Origin: Deltaproteobacteria bacterium
Lineage (GTDB): Bacteria; Desulfobacterota; Desulfobacteria; Desulfobacterales; JAFDMD01
Assembly (NCBI GenBank): GCA_019306065.1
Contig: JAFDMF010000003.1
Location: forward strand, 1-64,000
Length of the DNA: 64,000 nt
Reading direction: 5' to 3'
In this document: positions 7,792 to 17,328 of the stretch, in pieces
Layout of the letters: every line of letters starts with the position of its first letter
Numbering within the stretch: position 1 is the first letter of the stretch
Notes under the pieces: model-generated
Databases searched by the model: none
What the model saw: the letters and a program-made list of their open reading frames with translations, nothing else
What the model was told of the DNA's origin: nothing
Position numbers and translations under genes: made by a program

Positions 7792-9251
7792 TGATAAATC
7801 TTGCGGTTAATGAAAAAATAAGAGACGCAAACGCTAAATTTTGCAAAGAAAAAGGAATAACTCTGCCTACTTTTAAAATGATGAGAGACCCTGTTAATAA
7901 TGTTTCGGAAAAAATCAAAGAAAAGCTTAAAAAAGTAGGACTTTGGGATATAAATCCGCTCAATCTATATAGAGTAACATGGAAAAACGAGCAAAAAGAT
8001 ATAGGAGGCGAATTCGGCGGGGCAAACCATCTTATTTTTCCGTCCGAATTAACCGGATGCAAAGCAAAAATTATCGCTTTGTCCGGGCGCTGGTTTCCTA
8101 CAGGCGCTCATAAAGTAGGGGCTACTTTCGGATGTCTTGTTCCGAAACTTATAACAGGGCAGTTTGATCCGCTTACTACAAAGGCAGTATGGCCCTCTAC
8201 CGGCAACTTTTGTAGAGGCGGGGCTTATGTGGCTGCCCTTTTAGGATGTAGTTCAATAGCTATTTTGCCGGAAGAAATGTCTCGGGAAAGATTTGAATGG
8301 CTTAAAACCGTTGCCGGCGAGGTGATAGCTACTCCGGGCTGCGAATCCAACGTAAAAGAGATTTTCGATAAATGCTGGGAGCTTAGAAGAAGCGGAGAAA
8401 AACTTGATATATTCAATCAGTTTGACGAGATGGGAAATCCGTTGTGGCATTATAACGTAACAGGTCCTGCAATCGAAGAGGTTTTAGAGCAATATACAAA
8501 TCCTGATATTAATTTTTTCGGGGCAGTCTTTTCTTCAGGTTCTGCCGGAACACTTGGCGCAGGATACTATCTGAAAAAGTTTTTTCCAAAGGCGAAGCTT
8601 GTAGCCGCCGAAGCTTTACAATGTCCTACTCTTTTAAATAACGGCTACGGCGGGCATAGAATCGAAGGAATAGGAGACAAACATATTCCATGGGTTCACG
8701 ATGCTAAAAATGTAGATATGAATATTGCGGTTGACGACGAGCAGACAATCAGATTAGTCCGTCTTTTTAATGAAAAAGCTGGGCGTAAAATTTTAATCCA
8801 AAACGGCGTGTCCGAACAGTTTGTAAAAAAATTATATCTGCTTGGAATATCCGGCATAGGAAATTTAATAGCAGCCATAAAGTTTGCGAAATATTATGAA
8901 TTAACCGAAAAAGATTATATTGTAACCGTTTTAACCGATTCTATGCAGCTTTATGATTCCAGAGTAAAAGAGCTGCAAGAAGAAAGAGGCGAATATACCG
9001 AAAATAACGCGTATAAAGATTTGGAGCTATTACATAGTATAACTATTGATCATTTAAAAGAGCTTACATATTACGATAAAAAAACCGTTCATAATCTCAA
9101 ATATTTTACATGGATCGAGCAGCAGGGCAGAGAAGTGCAGGAGTTAAACGCCCAGTGGTATGATCATACAAACTATTGGGATAAAACATTTGCTCAAGTT
9201 GAGCAGATAGACGAATTAATTGTTGAGTTTAATAAAAGAATCGGTTTGTGA
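7791..9251 (+). CDS. Pyridoxal-phosphate-dependent enzyme, cysteine/threonine synthase fold
   Basis: A 486-residue fold-type-II PLP protein. The probable Schiff-base lysine is Lys107 in FPTGAHKVGATFG, and WPSTGNFCRGGAY is the substrate/phosphate loop. GSAGTLGAGYYL looks like the cofactor phosphate cup. It is longer than O-acetylserine sulfhydrylase (about 310) and has a C-terminal extension of some 100 residues. Its exact reaction is unknown to me; lyase or cysteine-synthase-like chemistry is possible. It is translationally coupled to thrC, which suggests a linked amino-acid pathway. Confidence 0.75.
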   Translation: MINLAVNEKIRDANAKFCKEKGITLPTFKMMRDPVNNVSEKIKEKLKKVGLWDINPLNLYRVTWKNEQKDIGGEFGGANHLIFPSELTGCKAKIIALSGRWFPTGAHKVGATFGCLVPKLITGQFDPLTTKAVWPSTGNFCRGGAYVAALLGCSSIAILPEEMSRERFEWLKTVAGEVIATPGCESNVKEIFDKCWELRRSGEKLDIFNQFDEMGNPLWHYNVTGPAIEEVLEQYTNPDINFFGAVFSSGSAGTLGAGYYLKKFFPKAKLVAAEALQCPTLLNNGYGGHRIEGIGDKHIPWVHDAKNVDMNIAVDDEQTIRLVRLFNEKAGRKILIQNGVSEQFVKKLYLLGISGIGNLIAAIKFAKYYELTEKDYIVTVLTDSMQLYDSRVKELQEERGEYTENNAYKDLELLHSITIDHLKELTYYDKKTVHNLKYFTWIEQQGREVQELNAQWYDHTNYWDKTFAQVEQIDELIVEFNKRIGL

Positions 9252-9257
9252 TTTTGG

Positions 9258-9382
9258 CGGATAACAAAGTAATTTGTCCAATTTTGGCGTTGAAAGAAAT
9301 TTTTAATCCTCGAAATACTTTAGTATTCCTGCGGTTAAAAATTTTTTTCGCCTTGAACTTGAACAAATTACTTTGTTATCCG
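9258..9382. repeat. Long palindromic intergenic repeat (family D)
   Basis: A perfect 20-bp inverted repeat (9258-9277 with 9363-9382) encloses further paired segments and a small apex palindrome, AATACTTTAGTATT. The whole could fold into a hairpin of about 125 bases just after a stop codon, so it may also end transcription. The right half shares the block GCGGTTAAAA..TTCGCCTT.AACT..AACAAA with repeats at 45156-45247 and 50904-50997. Confidence 0.8.
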
Positions 9383-9420
9383 GAGAAATTTTATTATTTT
9401 TTTTATTTAAATTAAATTCG

Positions 9421-9490
9421 ACTATATCTGAATTTATTTGCTTCGCTTCTTATTTACTGCTACTTAAAAAACTTCGGACATATTATTTCT
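9421..9490. repeat. Intergenic repeat (family B)
   Basis: Contains ATTTATTTGCTTCGCTTCTT and, 20 bases later, AAAAAACTTCGGACATATT. The same arrangement occurs at 26798-26865, 34100-34138 and 43682-43752. In the best-kept copy the two ends are complementary. No gene is seen between 9252 and 9549 apart from these repeats. Confidence 0.65.
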
Positions 9491-9549
9491 TAATTCACAT
9501 CGTTTTTTTATGATTAACTATATTTAATAACGTACATTTTCTATGCTAA

Positions 9550-10215
9550 CTAATTGGAGATAAATTTTATAATAGCGGCGGCTCTTACAGGAGAGCCGTC
9601 CGCATTTTTAATTTTTAAAGGAAAACAGCAAAAAATAAAATGCCGGTTAATAATTTTTTTAAGATTACAAAGATTTTCTATAAGAATAATATTTTTGTTT
9701 AAAAGAATATTATGTATAGGCAGCAACTTTGAATCGATAAAGTCAAACGAAACGGCGTCAATCCCTATGCCTTTTAATGAAAAATCGGCAAGAAATTTTG
9801 TGGCGTCTTCGGATAATACGGGATAAGATTTAAAATATTCGTTTGTTTTCCAAAATTTAGCTTTGTCTGTATATAAAAGCAGAAAATCGCTTTTTTTAAT
9901 ATTATTGTTAAAAGAGATTAAATTTTCGATTTCAATAACGCCGTTTTTAACGTTAGATACGTCAATACAAAAAGAGTTTCCCATAAAATAATCAAGTCGG
10001 AATTTATCCAAAGATTTACCCTCTTTTAAAATATGATAAGGCGCGTCTATATGAGTTCCGGTATGAGAGTATAATAGGAGCTTTTTTTCGTTAAAGCCGT
10101 TTTTTTCAATTGTATGGGCGGAGGATATTTCCGACGAAATACTACCCGGAAATATCGGCATATCGGATGATAATGTCCGACTTAAATCGATTATTTCAAA
10201 AGAGTTTTCGGCCAT
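9550..10215 (-). CDS. Cyclase family protein (kynurenine formamidase-like hydrolase)
   Basis: A 221-residue member of the metal-dependent cyclase/KynB family. The signature SHTGTHIDAPYH (residues 51-62) supplies metal-binding His and Asp, and the start DLSRTLSSDMPIFPG is typical. Family members hydrolyse N-formylkynurenine or cyclic amides; the substrate here is open. No tryptophan-degradation genes are adjacent. It stands alone on the minus strand, with converging genes on its 3' side. Confidence 0.82.
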   Translation of the reverse strand: MAENSFEIIDLSRTLSSDMPIFPGSISSEISSAHTIEKNGFNEKKLLLYSHTGTHIDAPYHILKEGKSLDKFRLDYFMGNSFCIDVSNVKNGVIEIENLISFNNNIKKSDFLLLYTDKAKFWKTNEYFKSYPVLSEDATKFLADFSLKGIGIDAVSFDFIDSKLLPIHNILLNKNIILIENLCNLKKIINRHFIFCCFPLKIKNADGSPVRAAAIIKFISN

Positions 10216-10290
10216 TTTATATTTTATACGATTATATTTTTATCTGTTCTCGTATATGGTTAGAATTATTATAATGCTTTACTATGCTTG

Positions 10291-10504
10291 TCATATGCGA
10301 GTAGCATCGACAAATATTACTCCCGTAATAATTCCCGTTTCAATAGCAATACCACCCCATGTTTGTTGAGGAATATACTCTCTATAAATAAGGGAATTAT
10401 CTTGTACAAGCATATTATTACCAAACAAATCTCGCGATGGACGATATGAAAAAGGGTCAAAAACGTACAGTTAAAAAAATAATAGTTAGCAATTTGAGTT
10501 TCAT
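10291..10504 (-). pseudogene. Frameshifted small secreted-protein gene
   Basis: A start MKLKLLTIIFLTV resembling a signal peptide is followed after a few codons by TGA. Removing one T from a five-T run (plus-strand A run near 10460) joins it to an open frame. That frame continues with FDPFSYRPSRDLFGNN and ends GIITGVIFVDATRI. The restored product would have about 70 residues. I recognise no family. It may be a real decayed gene or a sequencing indel in a homopolymer. Confidence 0.4.
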
Positions 10505-10558
10505 AGTTTATTCATTCTTTAGTATAACTATAAATACAACCTGTCGGGCGTTCCCGTT

Positions 10559-11023
10559 TTATAACATATTTTTCGGCATAAGAACCGCTACAACTTTGCC
10601 TTTTGCGCAAACTTTGCCTTTAGCGGATACGGTCTCTGTTACTACTACTTTACGATCCGTAATCTCTTCTGTTTTTCCTCTTATTTCAAGCGGCGTTCCG
10701 ATTGGAGTCGGTTTTAAAAAATCAATATGTAACGATGCGGTTACAAATCTCAAAGTCGGTTTTGTGTCCATTTCGCGTCCTTCTTTTTTATACATTGCCG
10801 CGGAAGCCGTCCCCGTTCCATGACAGTCTATAAGAGAGGCTATCAACCCGCCGTAAACATAGCCTTTTGTTGCAGTATGATACGGTTTCGGATTAAAGAT
10901 AGCATAAGTTTCCTCTCCATCCCAGTAGCTTTTAATCTGCAAACCATGCTTGTTATCCTTTCCGCATCCGTAGCAATGGCTTACATCTTCCGGGTAATAA
11001 TCTTGAAAAGTTTTTTGCTCCAT
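10559..11023 (-). CDS. PaaI/hotdog-fold thioesterase
   Basis: A 154-residue hotdog-fold protein, the usual size for PaaI-type acyl-CoA thioesterases. The central helix segment GGLIASLIDCHGTGTASAA corresponds to the hotdog helix with the catalytic Asp/His region. The start CYGCGKDNKHGL is common in this subgroup. It probably hydrolyses acyl-CoA; its substrate is unknown. No operon partner is visible. It is followed upstream (higher coordinates) by a repeat-rich gap. Confidence 0.85.
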   Translation of the reverse strand: MEQKTFQDYYPEDVSHCYGCGKDNKHGLQIKSYWDGEETYAIFNPKPYHTATKGYVYGGLIASLIDCHGTGTASAAMYKKEGREMDTKPTLRFVTASLHIDFLKPTPIGTPLEIRGKTEEITDRKVVVTETVSAKGKVCAKGKVVAVLMPKNML

Positions 11024-11055
11024 ACTTTTTTACCTTGTAGTTCGTTGTTCAACTT

Positions 11056-11174
11056 CGTATTTTGCCCGTTTTCTGTGTTATGCCCTAATTTTAATACTCG
11101 ACTTATTTTTAATAAGCCTTGTCGTAAGCCTTGAAAACGAACAAAATACGGGCTTTTCGGAGATGGACATCTCC
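11056..11174. repeat. Palindromic intergenic repeat
   Basis: The arms CGTATTTTGCCCGTTTTC (11056-11073) and GAAAACGAACAAAATACG (11133-11150) pair at 16 of 18 positions around a 59-base core. A second perfect palindrome, GGAGATGGACATCTCC, follows at 11159-11174. Similar half-sites occur at 36855-36880 and 37115-37150. The rest of the 11024-11418 gap has no gene. Confidence 0.7.
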
Positions 11175-11418
11175 TTTATAGTCATTTTTTTGGCATTTTA
11201 ATTTTAATATGTTACGCCGATTTTAAATATTTCCCATAGAAGAAAGCAATATTGCATAACAAATAACCGTTTTCAACCGGAAAATTAAAAAATAGAGCGT
11301 TTTTAGTATAAAAATATAGAATTTTAATTCGGTCTAGGGTAAAAAGGGTTATTGATATTAAAGATGCGTTAAGTATTTTACGGGTTAATATTTTTAAACA
11401 AAAAAATAAGGCGGATAT

Positions 11419-12699
11419 ATGAGTGTGATATTAAGCGGTTTATCCGCAAAAAATTATAAGAATTTATCAATTAAACAAGGCATCGAACTGAATAACCTTA
11501 ATATTTTTATAGGCTCCAACGGTTCCGGTAAAAGTAATTTTATCGCTATGTTGGAGTTTTTAAAAAACTGTATTATTCCAATATCAGACGAAAGCCTTTC
11601 TGCAAGTCCGTTTGAAAATGCGGTGTCTGCGCTCGGCGGTTCCAAAATTTTGGATAAATCTTTAAAATTTCCCGGAACAATAAATTTTTCTTATACATTT
11701 AAAAACGATTCCGAATTTGAAAAAGGGTTTAAGCTTTATATAGATATTTATGCCGCAGATAAAAATTCAAAAGTGTCTATAGCCGAAGAGTATCTATCGG
11801 ACGCGCTTATAATGCGCCATGCCCCGTTTTTTTATTATAAATATCATGACAGAAAAGTAGGCGAGGGGGTTATATCGGTATGGAATGATTATCATGAGAG
11901 TAGTTCCCATTTTGAAAATGTATATGATGTGCCTACTAATACGCTTGGGCTTACGGTTTTGCATGATCTTTTGGAAAACAGTAAGAATCCGCCGGAAAAG
12001 ACTCCTATTTACAAAGCCCGTAGAAGATTGATTGATTATGTAAGAAGGTGGCATTTTTATAAAGCCAATTATATGAATCTTAAAACCATAAGAACATCGG
12101 AGCCGAAAATCGGAAGCGGCGATATATTTCTTGCGCCTTCGGGACACAATCTTGCCATAGTGATAGAAAACCTTATTCAGCAGAATATAGATTTTGACGA
12201 GAGCTTAAATAATGCAATAAAATCAATTTTACCCGGAGTAAGAAAATTCAGACCAGTTAGAACAGGGCTTATGACGGTTAATCTGGAATTATATTTCGAG
12301 GGGATTTCGGAACCTTTTTATTTAAACGAACTTTCGGACGGAACCGTCCGAATGATCTGCTGGGCGGTTATACTTTTATCTCCTAATCTTCCGAGTCTGC
12401 TTGCCATAGACGAGCCGGAACTTGGAATACATCCGGCATGGCTGCCTATTCTTGCGGAATGGATAAAAAGAGCTTCCGAAAAAACGCAGCTTATTATATC
12501 TACTCACAGTCCCGATCTGTTAGATAGCTTTACAGATTCCGTTTCAAATGTTTTTGCATTTTCGGAAGATTGTGATCAGGCTCATTTTTCTATCACTCCA
12601 TTGGCCGAAGAAAAATTAATCGAACGGATTAACAAAGGCTGGGAACTCGGAGACCTTTATAGAACAGGAGATCCTCTTGTCGGAGGCTGGCCATGGTAG
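11419..12699 (+). CDS. AAA family ATPase, OLD/AbiL-like defence-type
   Basis: A 426-residue SMC/OLD-type AAA_21 ATPase. Walker A GSNGSGKSNF is near residue 32, the ABC-type signature region is LNELSDGTVRM, Walker B is LLAIDEPELGIHP and the switch region is STHSPDLLDSF. The length and domain order match ATPases of two-gene abortive-infection systems. The stop overlaps the next gene by seven bases, so the pair is one operon. Compare PARIS (AriA/AriB) and AbiL: ATPase followed by a TOPRIM-like nuclease. The system itself was not identified by search. Confidence 0.88.
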   Translation: MSVILSGLSAKNYKNLSIKQGIELNNLNIFIGSNGSGKSNFIAMLEFLKNCIIPISDESLSASPFENAVSALGGSKILDKSLKFPGTINFSYTFKNDSEFEKGFKLYIDIYAADKNSKVSIAEEYLSDALIMRHAPFFYYKYHDRKVGEGVISVWNDYHESSSHFENVYDVPTNTLGLTVLHDLLENSKNPPEKTPIYKARRRLIDYVRRWHFYKANYMNLKTIRTSEPKIGSGDIFLAPSGHNLAIVIENLIQQNIDFDESLNNAIKSILPGVRKFRPVRTGLMTVNLELYFEGISEPFYLNELSDGTVRMICWAVILLSPNLPSLLAIDEPELGIHPAWLPILAEWIKRASEKTQLIISTHSPDLLDSFTDSVSNVFAFSEDCDQAHFSITPLAEEKLIERINKGWELGDLYRTGDPLVGGWPW

Positions 12700-13409
12700 T
12701 ATGGCTTTTTGCCGGAGGAGGCTATACCGAGTTAAAAGGGTTGGTTCCTTTTTTAAAAAAACATTTTTCCGGAGGCTGTAAATTCGAGCGTAAAACGCCG
12801 GTAAAACATAAGCCGGGGCCTAAACCTAATAAGGTTAAATCCGGATACGGAAAAACGGGCAAAAGCCTTGAGGCTGAAATTAAAAAGCGTATTAGAATCG
12901 CTTTGGCAACAGGTGAGAAATGCGATAAAATATTGGTAATAGACGATTTGGACTGTAGAGATTATGTTAAACAGGAGAATAAATTTATAAGCGCCGTAAA
13001 TGCTGTAAAAGATGCGGAAAGTATAGATAAATTTGTAGGATTTGCCGCGCCTGAGATGGAGGCATGGATTATAGCGGATTGGGACAATTCTATTGCAAAG
13101 CATAGCGATTTTAGAAACAGACAAAAATCTATGCGGCATTGGATAAGCCAAAGAATAACATTTAAGGCGCCGGAAACTTTTGGGGTTTATAATAAAAAAA
13201 AGGATACCTGTAACGAGAAATTATCGGATGCTATTATCGAAGCAAGCGTGTTAGAGCAAGGAGAGCGTTACTCAAAGCGGATTCATACTCCCTTATTATT
13301 GATGAGAATAAACCCGAAAAAGGTTGCGGAAAAATGTCCTCTGTTTAGAAAGCTGTTTAATTGGTTAAATAAATTATGTAATGAAACGTCTATAACTGAA
13401 ATCAGATAA
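12693..13409 (+). CDS. DUF4276-type TOPRIM-like protein
   Basis: A 238-residue protein of the DUF4276 type. FAGGGYTELKGL resembles the nucleotide-binding start of TOPRIM-like folds. ILVIDDLDCRD supplies the acidic DxD pair, and APEMEAWIIADW is characteristic of the family. A CGGAGG ribosome site lies just upstream, inside the ATPase gene. In ATPase-TOPRIM pairs the second protein is the presumed nuclease effector. That role is inferred from context. Confidence 0.75.
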   Translation: MVVWLFAGGGYTELKGLVPFLKKHFSGGCKFERKTPVKHKPGPKPNKVKSGYGKTGKSLEAEIKKRIRIALATGEKCDKILVIDDLDCRDYVKQENKFISAVNAVKDAESIDKFVGFAAPEMEAWIIADWDNSIAKHSDFRNRQKSMRHWISQRITFKAPETFGVYNKKKDTCNEKLSDAIIEASVLEQGERYSKRIHTPLLLMRINPKKVAEKCPLFRKLFNWLNKLCNETSITEIR

Positions 13410-13437
13410 TTATAAAAGGGTAAAAGAAATAATAAAG

Positions 13438-13560
13438 GGATTTCTCGCTTTGCCCGAAATAACAGAAAGCAATTTTTTTGCTTGTAATTTTTCGTCCTAT
13501 CATTTCGACAAATCATTTTTTCAGCGTATCATTTCAACGATCGCCGCAAGATAAAATTTA
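13438..13560. repeat. Intergenic repeat (family A, CATTTCGA type)
   Basis: GGGATTTCTCGCTTTGCCCGAAAT at the left is followed by two inverted half-sites with TATCATTTCGAC and TATCATTTCAACGATCGCC. These are diverged members of the palindromic family best preserved at 29961-30097 and 47847-47923. Confidence 0.65.
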
Positions 13561-13620
13561 ATAATAAAAAACAGTATATTAATTAATATTGTAAAAATAA
13601 AAAAAAGGGAAAAAGGTTAG

Positions 13621-16600
13621 ATGGAAAAGTTGAATAAAATAGCTCAAGAGGCGGTTTCGCTTGCGAAATTATGGCAAAACCGCGCAAACGAACTTCTTAC
13701 AAAAGAGGAAAAAGCAATACAAAGCCAGATGTTAAGCCTTTTTACAAATCCTATGGATAAAGTTGTGCTTACAAAAATGATAGATCAAAGCTTCAGATCG
13801 CATGATACCGCAAGAGTTGCAGATCAGATAAACAATATTTTAAAAACTTATGGAACGCCGGATTTTTTTTCAAGGGTCGAAAAGTTGTTGGTTCAGATGT
13901 TTCGCGGCTTGGGAAGACATTTTCCGAGTTTTACCATACCTAAAATGATAGAAAAGATGCGGGATGCCAGCAGCAGAGCAATTATTCCCGGAGAAAAGGA
14001 TAAATTGTATGCGCATCTTGCAAAAAGAAAAGAGCAGAACGTAAGGATGAATATTAATCATCTCGGCGAAGCGGTGCTTGGAGAACAGGAGGCTAAAACG
14101 CGTCTTGCCATTTATGTAGCGGATGTGAAAGACCCTGCCGTAGAATATATATCTGTAAAGATTTCAACCATATATTCTCAAGTTTCATCCCTTGCATTTG
14201 ATCACAGCGTAGAAGTGTTAAAAGAAAGACTTAGCCAGCTTTATAAAGTTGCTATGAATAATTTTTTTGTCCGAAAAGATGGCGCAAAGGTTCCAAAACT
14301 CGTTAATCTGGACATGGAGGAATACCGAGACCTTGATATTACCGTAGAAGCCTTTATGCAGACGCTTGATCAGGAAGAGCTTAAAGGATATTGCGCTGGA
14401 ATTGTTTTACAGGCATATCTGCCGGATTCTTATCCTATTCAGAAAAAGCTTACCGAATGGGCAAAAAAACGGGTTGCAGACGGGGGAGCGGCTATTAAGA
14501 TTAGGATAGTAAAAGGGGCTAACATGGAGACGGAGCTAACCGAGTCTTCTTTTAACAACTGGGCGCTTGCAACTTATGATAACAAATTAGATGTTGATGC
14601 AAATTATAAAAAGATGGTTATTTATGGAATGGAGCCGGAAAATATAAAAGCGGTTAATCTCGGCATCGCTTCTCATAATCTGTTTGAACTTGCTTATGCT
14701 TATAAACTCGGAATCTATAATGGGGTTAGCGAGTATTTTTATTTTGAGATGCTTGAAGGTATGGCAGATCATGTGCGAAGAGCTCTTGCGGAAAGCGCAA
14801 AAGATATGCTTCTTTACGCGCCTGTTGCAGACGAAGCGGAATTTATCAACGCTATAGGTTATCTTATACGCAGACTTGACGAAAATACTTCCGAAGAGAA
14901 TTTTTTACGTTATTCTCCCAAATTAAAAGTTGATTCCAATGAATGGAAATTTTTGGAAAAAGGCTTTTTAAATTCCTGCGCTATTTTGGAAAAGGTATCG
15001 GAGACGCCTAACAGAATTCAGGATAGGAATATCGAAACTTACGAAATTGGCGGAACTTATTACGAAAAACTGTTTAAAAACGAAGCGGATACCGATTTTT
15101 CGTTGTCTCAAAACAGAAAATGGGCGGAGGCTATAAGAAATATTTGGAAAAAAAGCGCTGATGATACTGTTGCGGAAATACCTTTGATAATAGCGGGGGA
15201 AGATATTTATGAAAACAGGGAGATTAAAAAAATAGGCGATTTTTGCAGGTTTAAAGAAAATATTGTTGTTGCAAATTACAGATACGTCAATGAAGAGGAT
15301 ATTAAACGGGCTGTTAAAACCGCAAAAGACGACCCTGATGGATGGCGAAAAAAAGGATTGAAAGAAAGACATGAGATATTATCCGATGTCGCAAAAAATA
15401 TCAGACGTTCAAGAGCTAATCTTATAGGAGCGGCTGCGGTAAATACAGGCAAAATTTTTATAGAAGCGGATATAGAGGTATCCGAAGCGATAGATTTCGT
15501 AGAATATTATCCGTATTCTCTTTATAATTTTGATAATTGCGAAAATTTAAAGTGTTCTGGCAAAGGCGCTGGCTTGGTAATATCGCCTTGGAATTTCCCT
15601 ATAGCGATTCCCTGCGGCGGCATAGCCGCAAGTCTTGCGGCAGGCAACACAGTAATATTTAAGCCGGCTTCCGCAGCGGTATATGTAGCTTGGGAGCTTT
15701 GCAAATGCTTTTGGGATGCAGGAATAAGTAAAAATACTTTACAATTTGTTCCGTGTTCAGGCGCTTTGTTTGGCGAAAAGCTTACCGTGCATTCGGATAT
15801 AGATTTTATAATATTAACCGGAGGCACAGATACGGGGCTTTCGATACTTTCAAAAAGACCGAATGTTCAGCTTGCAGCGGAAACTGGCGGTAAAAACGCT
15901 ACCATAGTAACCGCAATGTCGGATAGAGATCAGGCTATTAAAAACGTAATATGGGCGGCATTCGGAAATACAGGGCAGAAATGTTCGGCAACCTCTTTGT
16001 TAATACTTGAAGATGAAGTATATAAGGATGAAAATTTTAAAAAGCAGCTTATTGATGCGGCAAAAAGTTTTTCTACCGGCTCGGCATGGGAATTTAGAAA
16101 TAAGATGAGCAGATTTATAGCTCCTCCTTCCGGAGATTTAAAGCGGGCTTTAACAACTCTTGAACCAGGAGAAACATGGGCGTTAAAACCTGAGATGTTA
16201 GAGGATAATCCGTATTTATGGTCGCCTGGAATTAAATGGGATGTCTGTCCTGGCTCATATACTCATACTACCGAATTTTTCGGACCTGTTCTGGGGGTTA
16301 TGCGGGCAAAAGACCTGCGTCATGCCATAGATTTGGCAAATCAGACAGGATACGGTTTAACCTCCGGGCTTGAAAGCCTTGATAAAAGAGAGCAGCAGAT
16401 ATGGAAAAAAAATATCTGCGCCGGAAATCTTTATATAAACAGAGGCGCTACAGGAGCGATTGTTTTGCGCCAGCCGTTCGGGGGAATGAAAAAATCGGCT
16501 TTGGGAGCCGGGATAAAAGCGGGCGGACCTAATTATTGCATCCAATTTATGAATATCGAAGAGATGCCGTATCCTTTAATAGTAGCAATAAAAGAGGAGA

Positions 16601-17217
16601 ATTATCTGTTAAGATTAACATCCGGCTGGGAAAAGAAGATTTTATCCGGCAAGTTTGGAATATATACTTCTGATATTAAAAAAGTAATTCGGGCGGTAAA
16701 AAGTTATGCTTATAATGCGGAACAGGAATTTTATTGCGAAAAAGATTATTTCCATCTGCGCGGGCAGGATAATATAGTCCGTTATTTGAAAATGAAAAAT
16801 ATCTTAATACGGGTTCATAAAGCCGATTCCTTATTTGAAGTTTTGGCTATGGCAGCTGCTGCAAAGATTGCAGGTTCGGCTACTATATTAAGCATGCCGA
16901 GTAATCTTAATAACAAAGTAGTTGAATTTTTAAATACCGAAGACGGCAAAGCATTTTTAAAAGGGATAACCGTTAAAAAAGAGGCGGACGAAGATATTTT
17001 AAAATATATGCCGGATCAGATAGAGCGTATCAGATATGCCTCTTTTGACAGGGTGCCGGACGCTGTGTTTAAAAAGGCTGCGGAAACCGGATTTTATGTA
17101 GCAAGATCAAAGGTTATGTGCGAAGGAAGAGTAGAGCTTATTAATTATTTTAAAGAGCAAGCCATATCAGATACATATCATAGATATGGGAATTTGGGAG
17201 AGCGTTTTTTTGTATAA
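13621..17217 (+). CDS. putA: Bifunctional proline dehydrogenase / P5C dehydrogenase
   Basis: A 1198-residue PutA that oxidises proline to P5C (FAD) and then P5C to glutamate (NAD). The PRODH barrel covers about residues 50-480, with YLPDS and KGANMETEL near 255-310. The aldehyde dehydrogenase domain covers about 540-1020. Its catalytic Cys is near 787 in NTGQKCSAT and its general-base Glu is in AAETGGKNA near 755. A divergent ALDH-like C-terminal part follows. There is no ribbon-helix-helix DNA-binding N-terminus. The gene is monocistronic with its own terminator. Confidence 0.93.
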   Translation: MEKLNKIAQEAVSLAKLWQNRANELLTKEEKAIQSQMLSLFTNPMDKVVLTKMIDQSFRSHDTARVADQINNILKTYGTPDFFSRVEKLLVQMFRGLGRHFPSFTIPKMIEKMRDASSRAIIPGEKDKLYAHLAKRKEQNVRMNINHLGEAVLGEQEAKTRLAIYVADVKDPAVEYISVKISTIYSQVSSLAFDHSVEVLKERLSQLYKVAMNNFFVRKDGAKVPKLVNLDMEEYRDLDITVEAFMQTLDQEELKGYCAGIVLQAYLPDSYPIQKKLTEWAKKRVADGGAAIKIRIVKGANMETELTESSFNNWALATYDNKLDVDANYKKMVIYGMEPENIKAVNLGIASHNLFELAYAYKLGIYNGVSEYFYFEMLEGMADHVRRALAESAKDMLLYAPVADEAEFINAIGYLIRRLDENTSEENFLRYSPKLKVDSNEWKFLEKGFLNSCAILEKVSETPNRIQDRNIETYEIGGTYYEKLFKNEADTDFSLSQNRKWAEAIRNIWKKSADDTVAEIPLIIAGEDIYENREIKKIGDFCRFKENIVVANYRYVNEEDIKRAVKTAKDDPDGWRKKGLKERHEILSDVAKNIRRSRANLIGAAAVNTGKIFIEADIEVSEAIDFVEYYPYSLYNFDNCENLKCSGKGAGLVISPWNFPIAIPCGGIAASLAAGNTVIFKPASAAVYVAWELCKCFWDAGISKNTLQFVPCSGALFGEKLTVHSDIDFIILTGGTDTGLSILSKRPNVQLAAETGGKNATIVTAMSDRDQAIKNVIWAAFGNTGQKCSATSLLILEDEVYKDENFKKQLIDAAKSFSTGSAWEFRNKMSRFIAPPSGDLKRALTTLEPGETWALKPEMLEDNPYLWSPGIKWDVCPGSYTHTTEFFGPVLGVMRAKDLRHAIDLANQTGYGLTSGLESLDKREQQIWKKNICAGNLYINRGATGAIVLRQPFGGMKKSALGAGIKAGGPNYCIQFMNIEEMPYPLIVAIKEENYLLRLTSGWEKKILSGKFGIYTSDIKKVIRAVKSYAYNAEQEFYCEKDYFHLRGQDNIVRYLKMKNILIRVHKADSLFEVLAMAAAAKIAGSATILSMPSNLNNKVVEFLNTEDGKAFLKGITVKKEADEDILKYMPDQIERIRYASFDRVPDAVFKKAAETGFYVARSKVMCEGRVELINYFKEQAISDTYHRYGNLGERFFV

Positions 17218-17218
17218 G

Positions 17219-17246
17219 AAAGGGAGGCTTACGCCTCCCTTCTTTG
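17219..17246 (+). terminator. putA terminator
   Basis: An 8-bp stem AGGGAGGC/GCCTCCCT (17221-17228 with 17233-17240) with a TTAC loop is followed by TCTTTGCTTC. It starts two bases after the putA stop codon. Confidence 0.85.
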
Positions 17247-17328
17247 CTTCAATTCAGTTTTATTTTTTTTCTTATAAATATATCCTGTTCGTTTACAAAT
17301 TCGTTTTTTCTGCCGTCTTTGATGGCAT

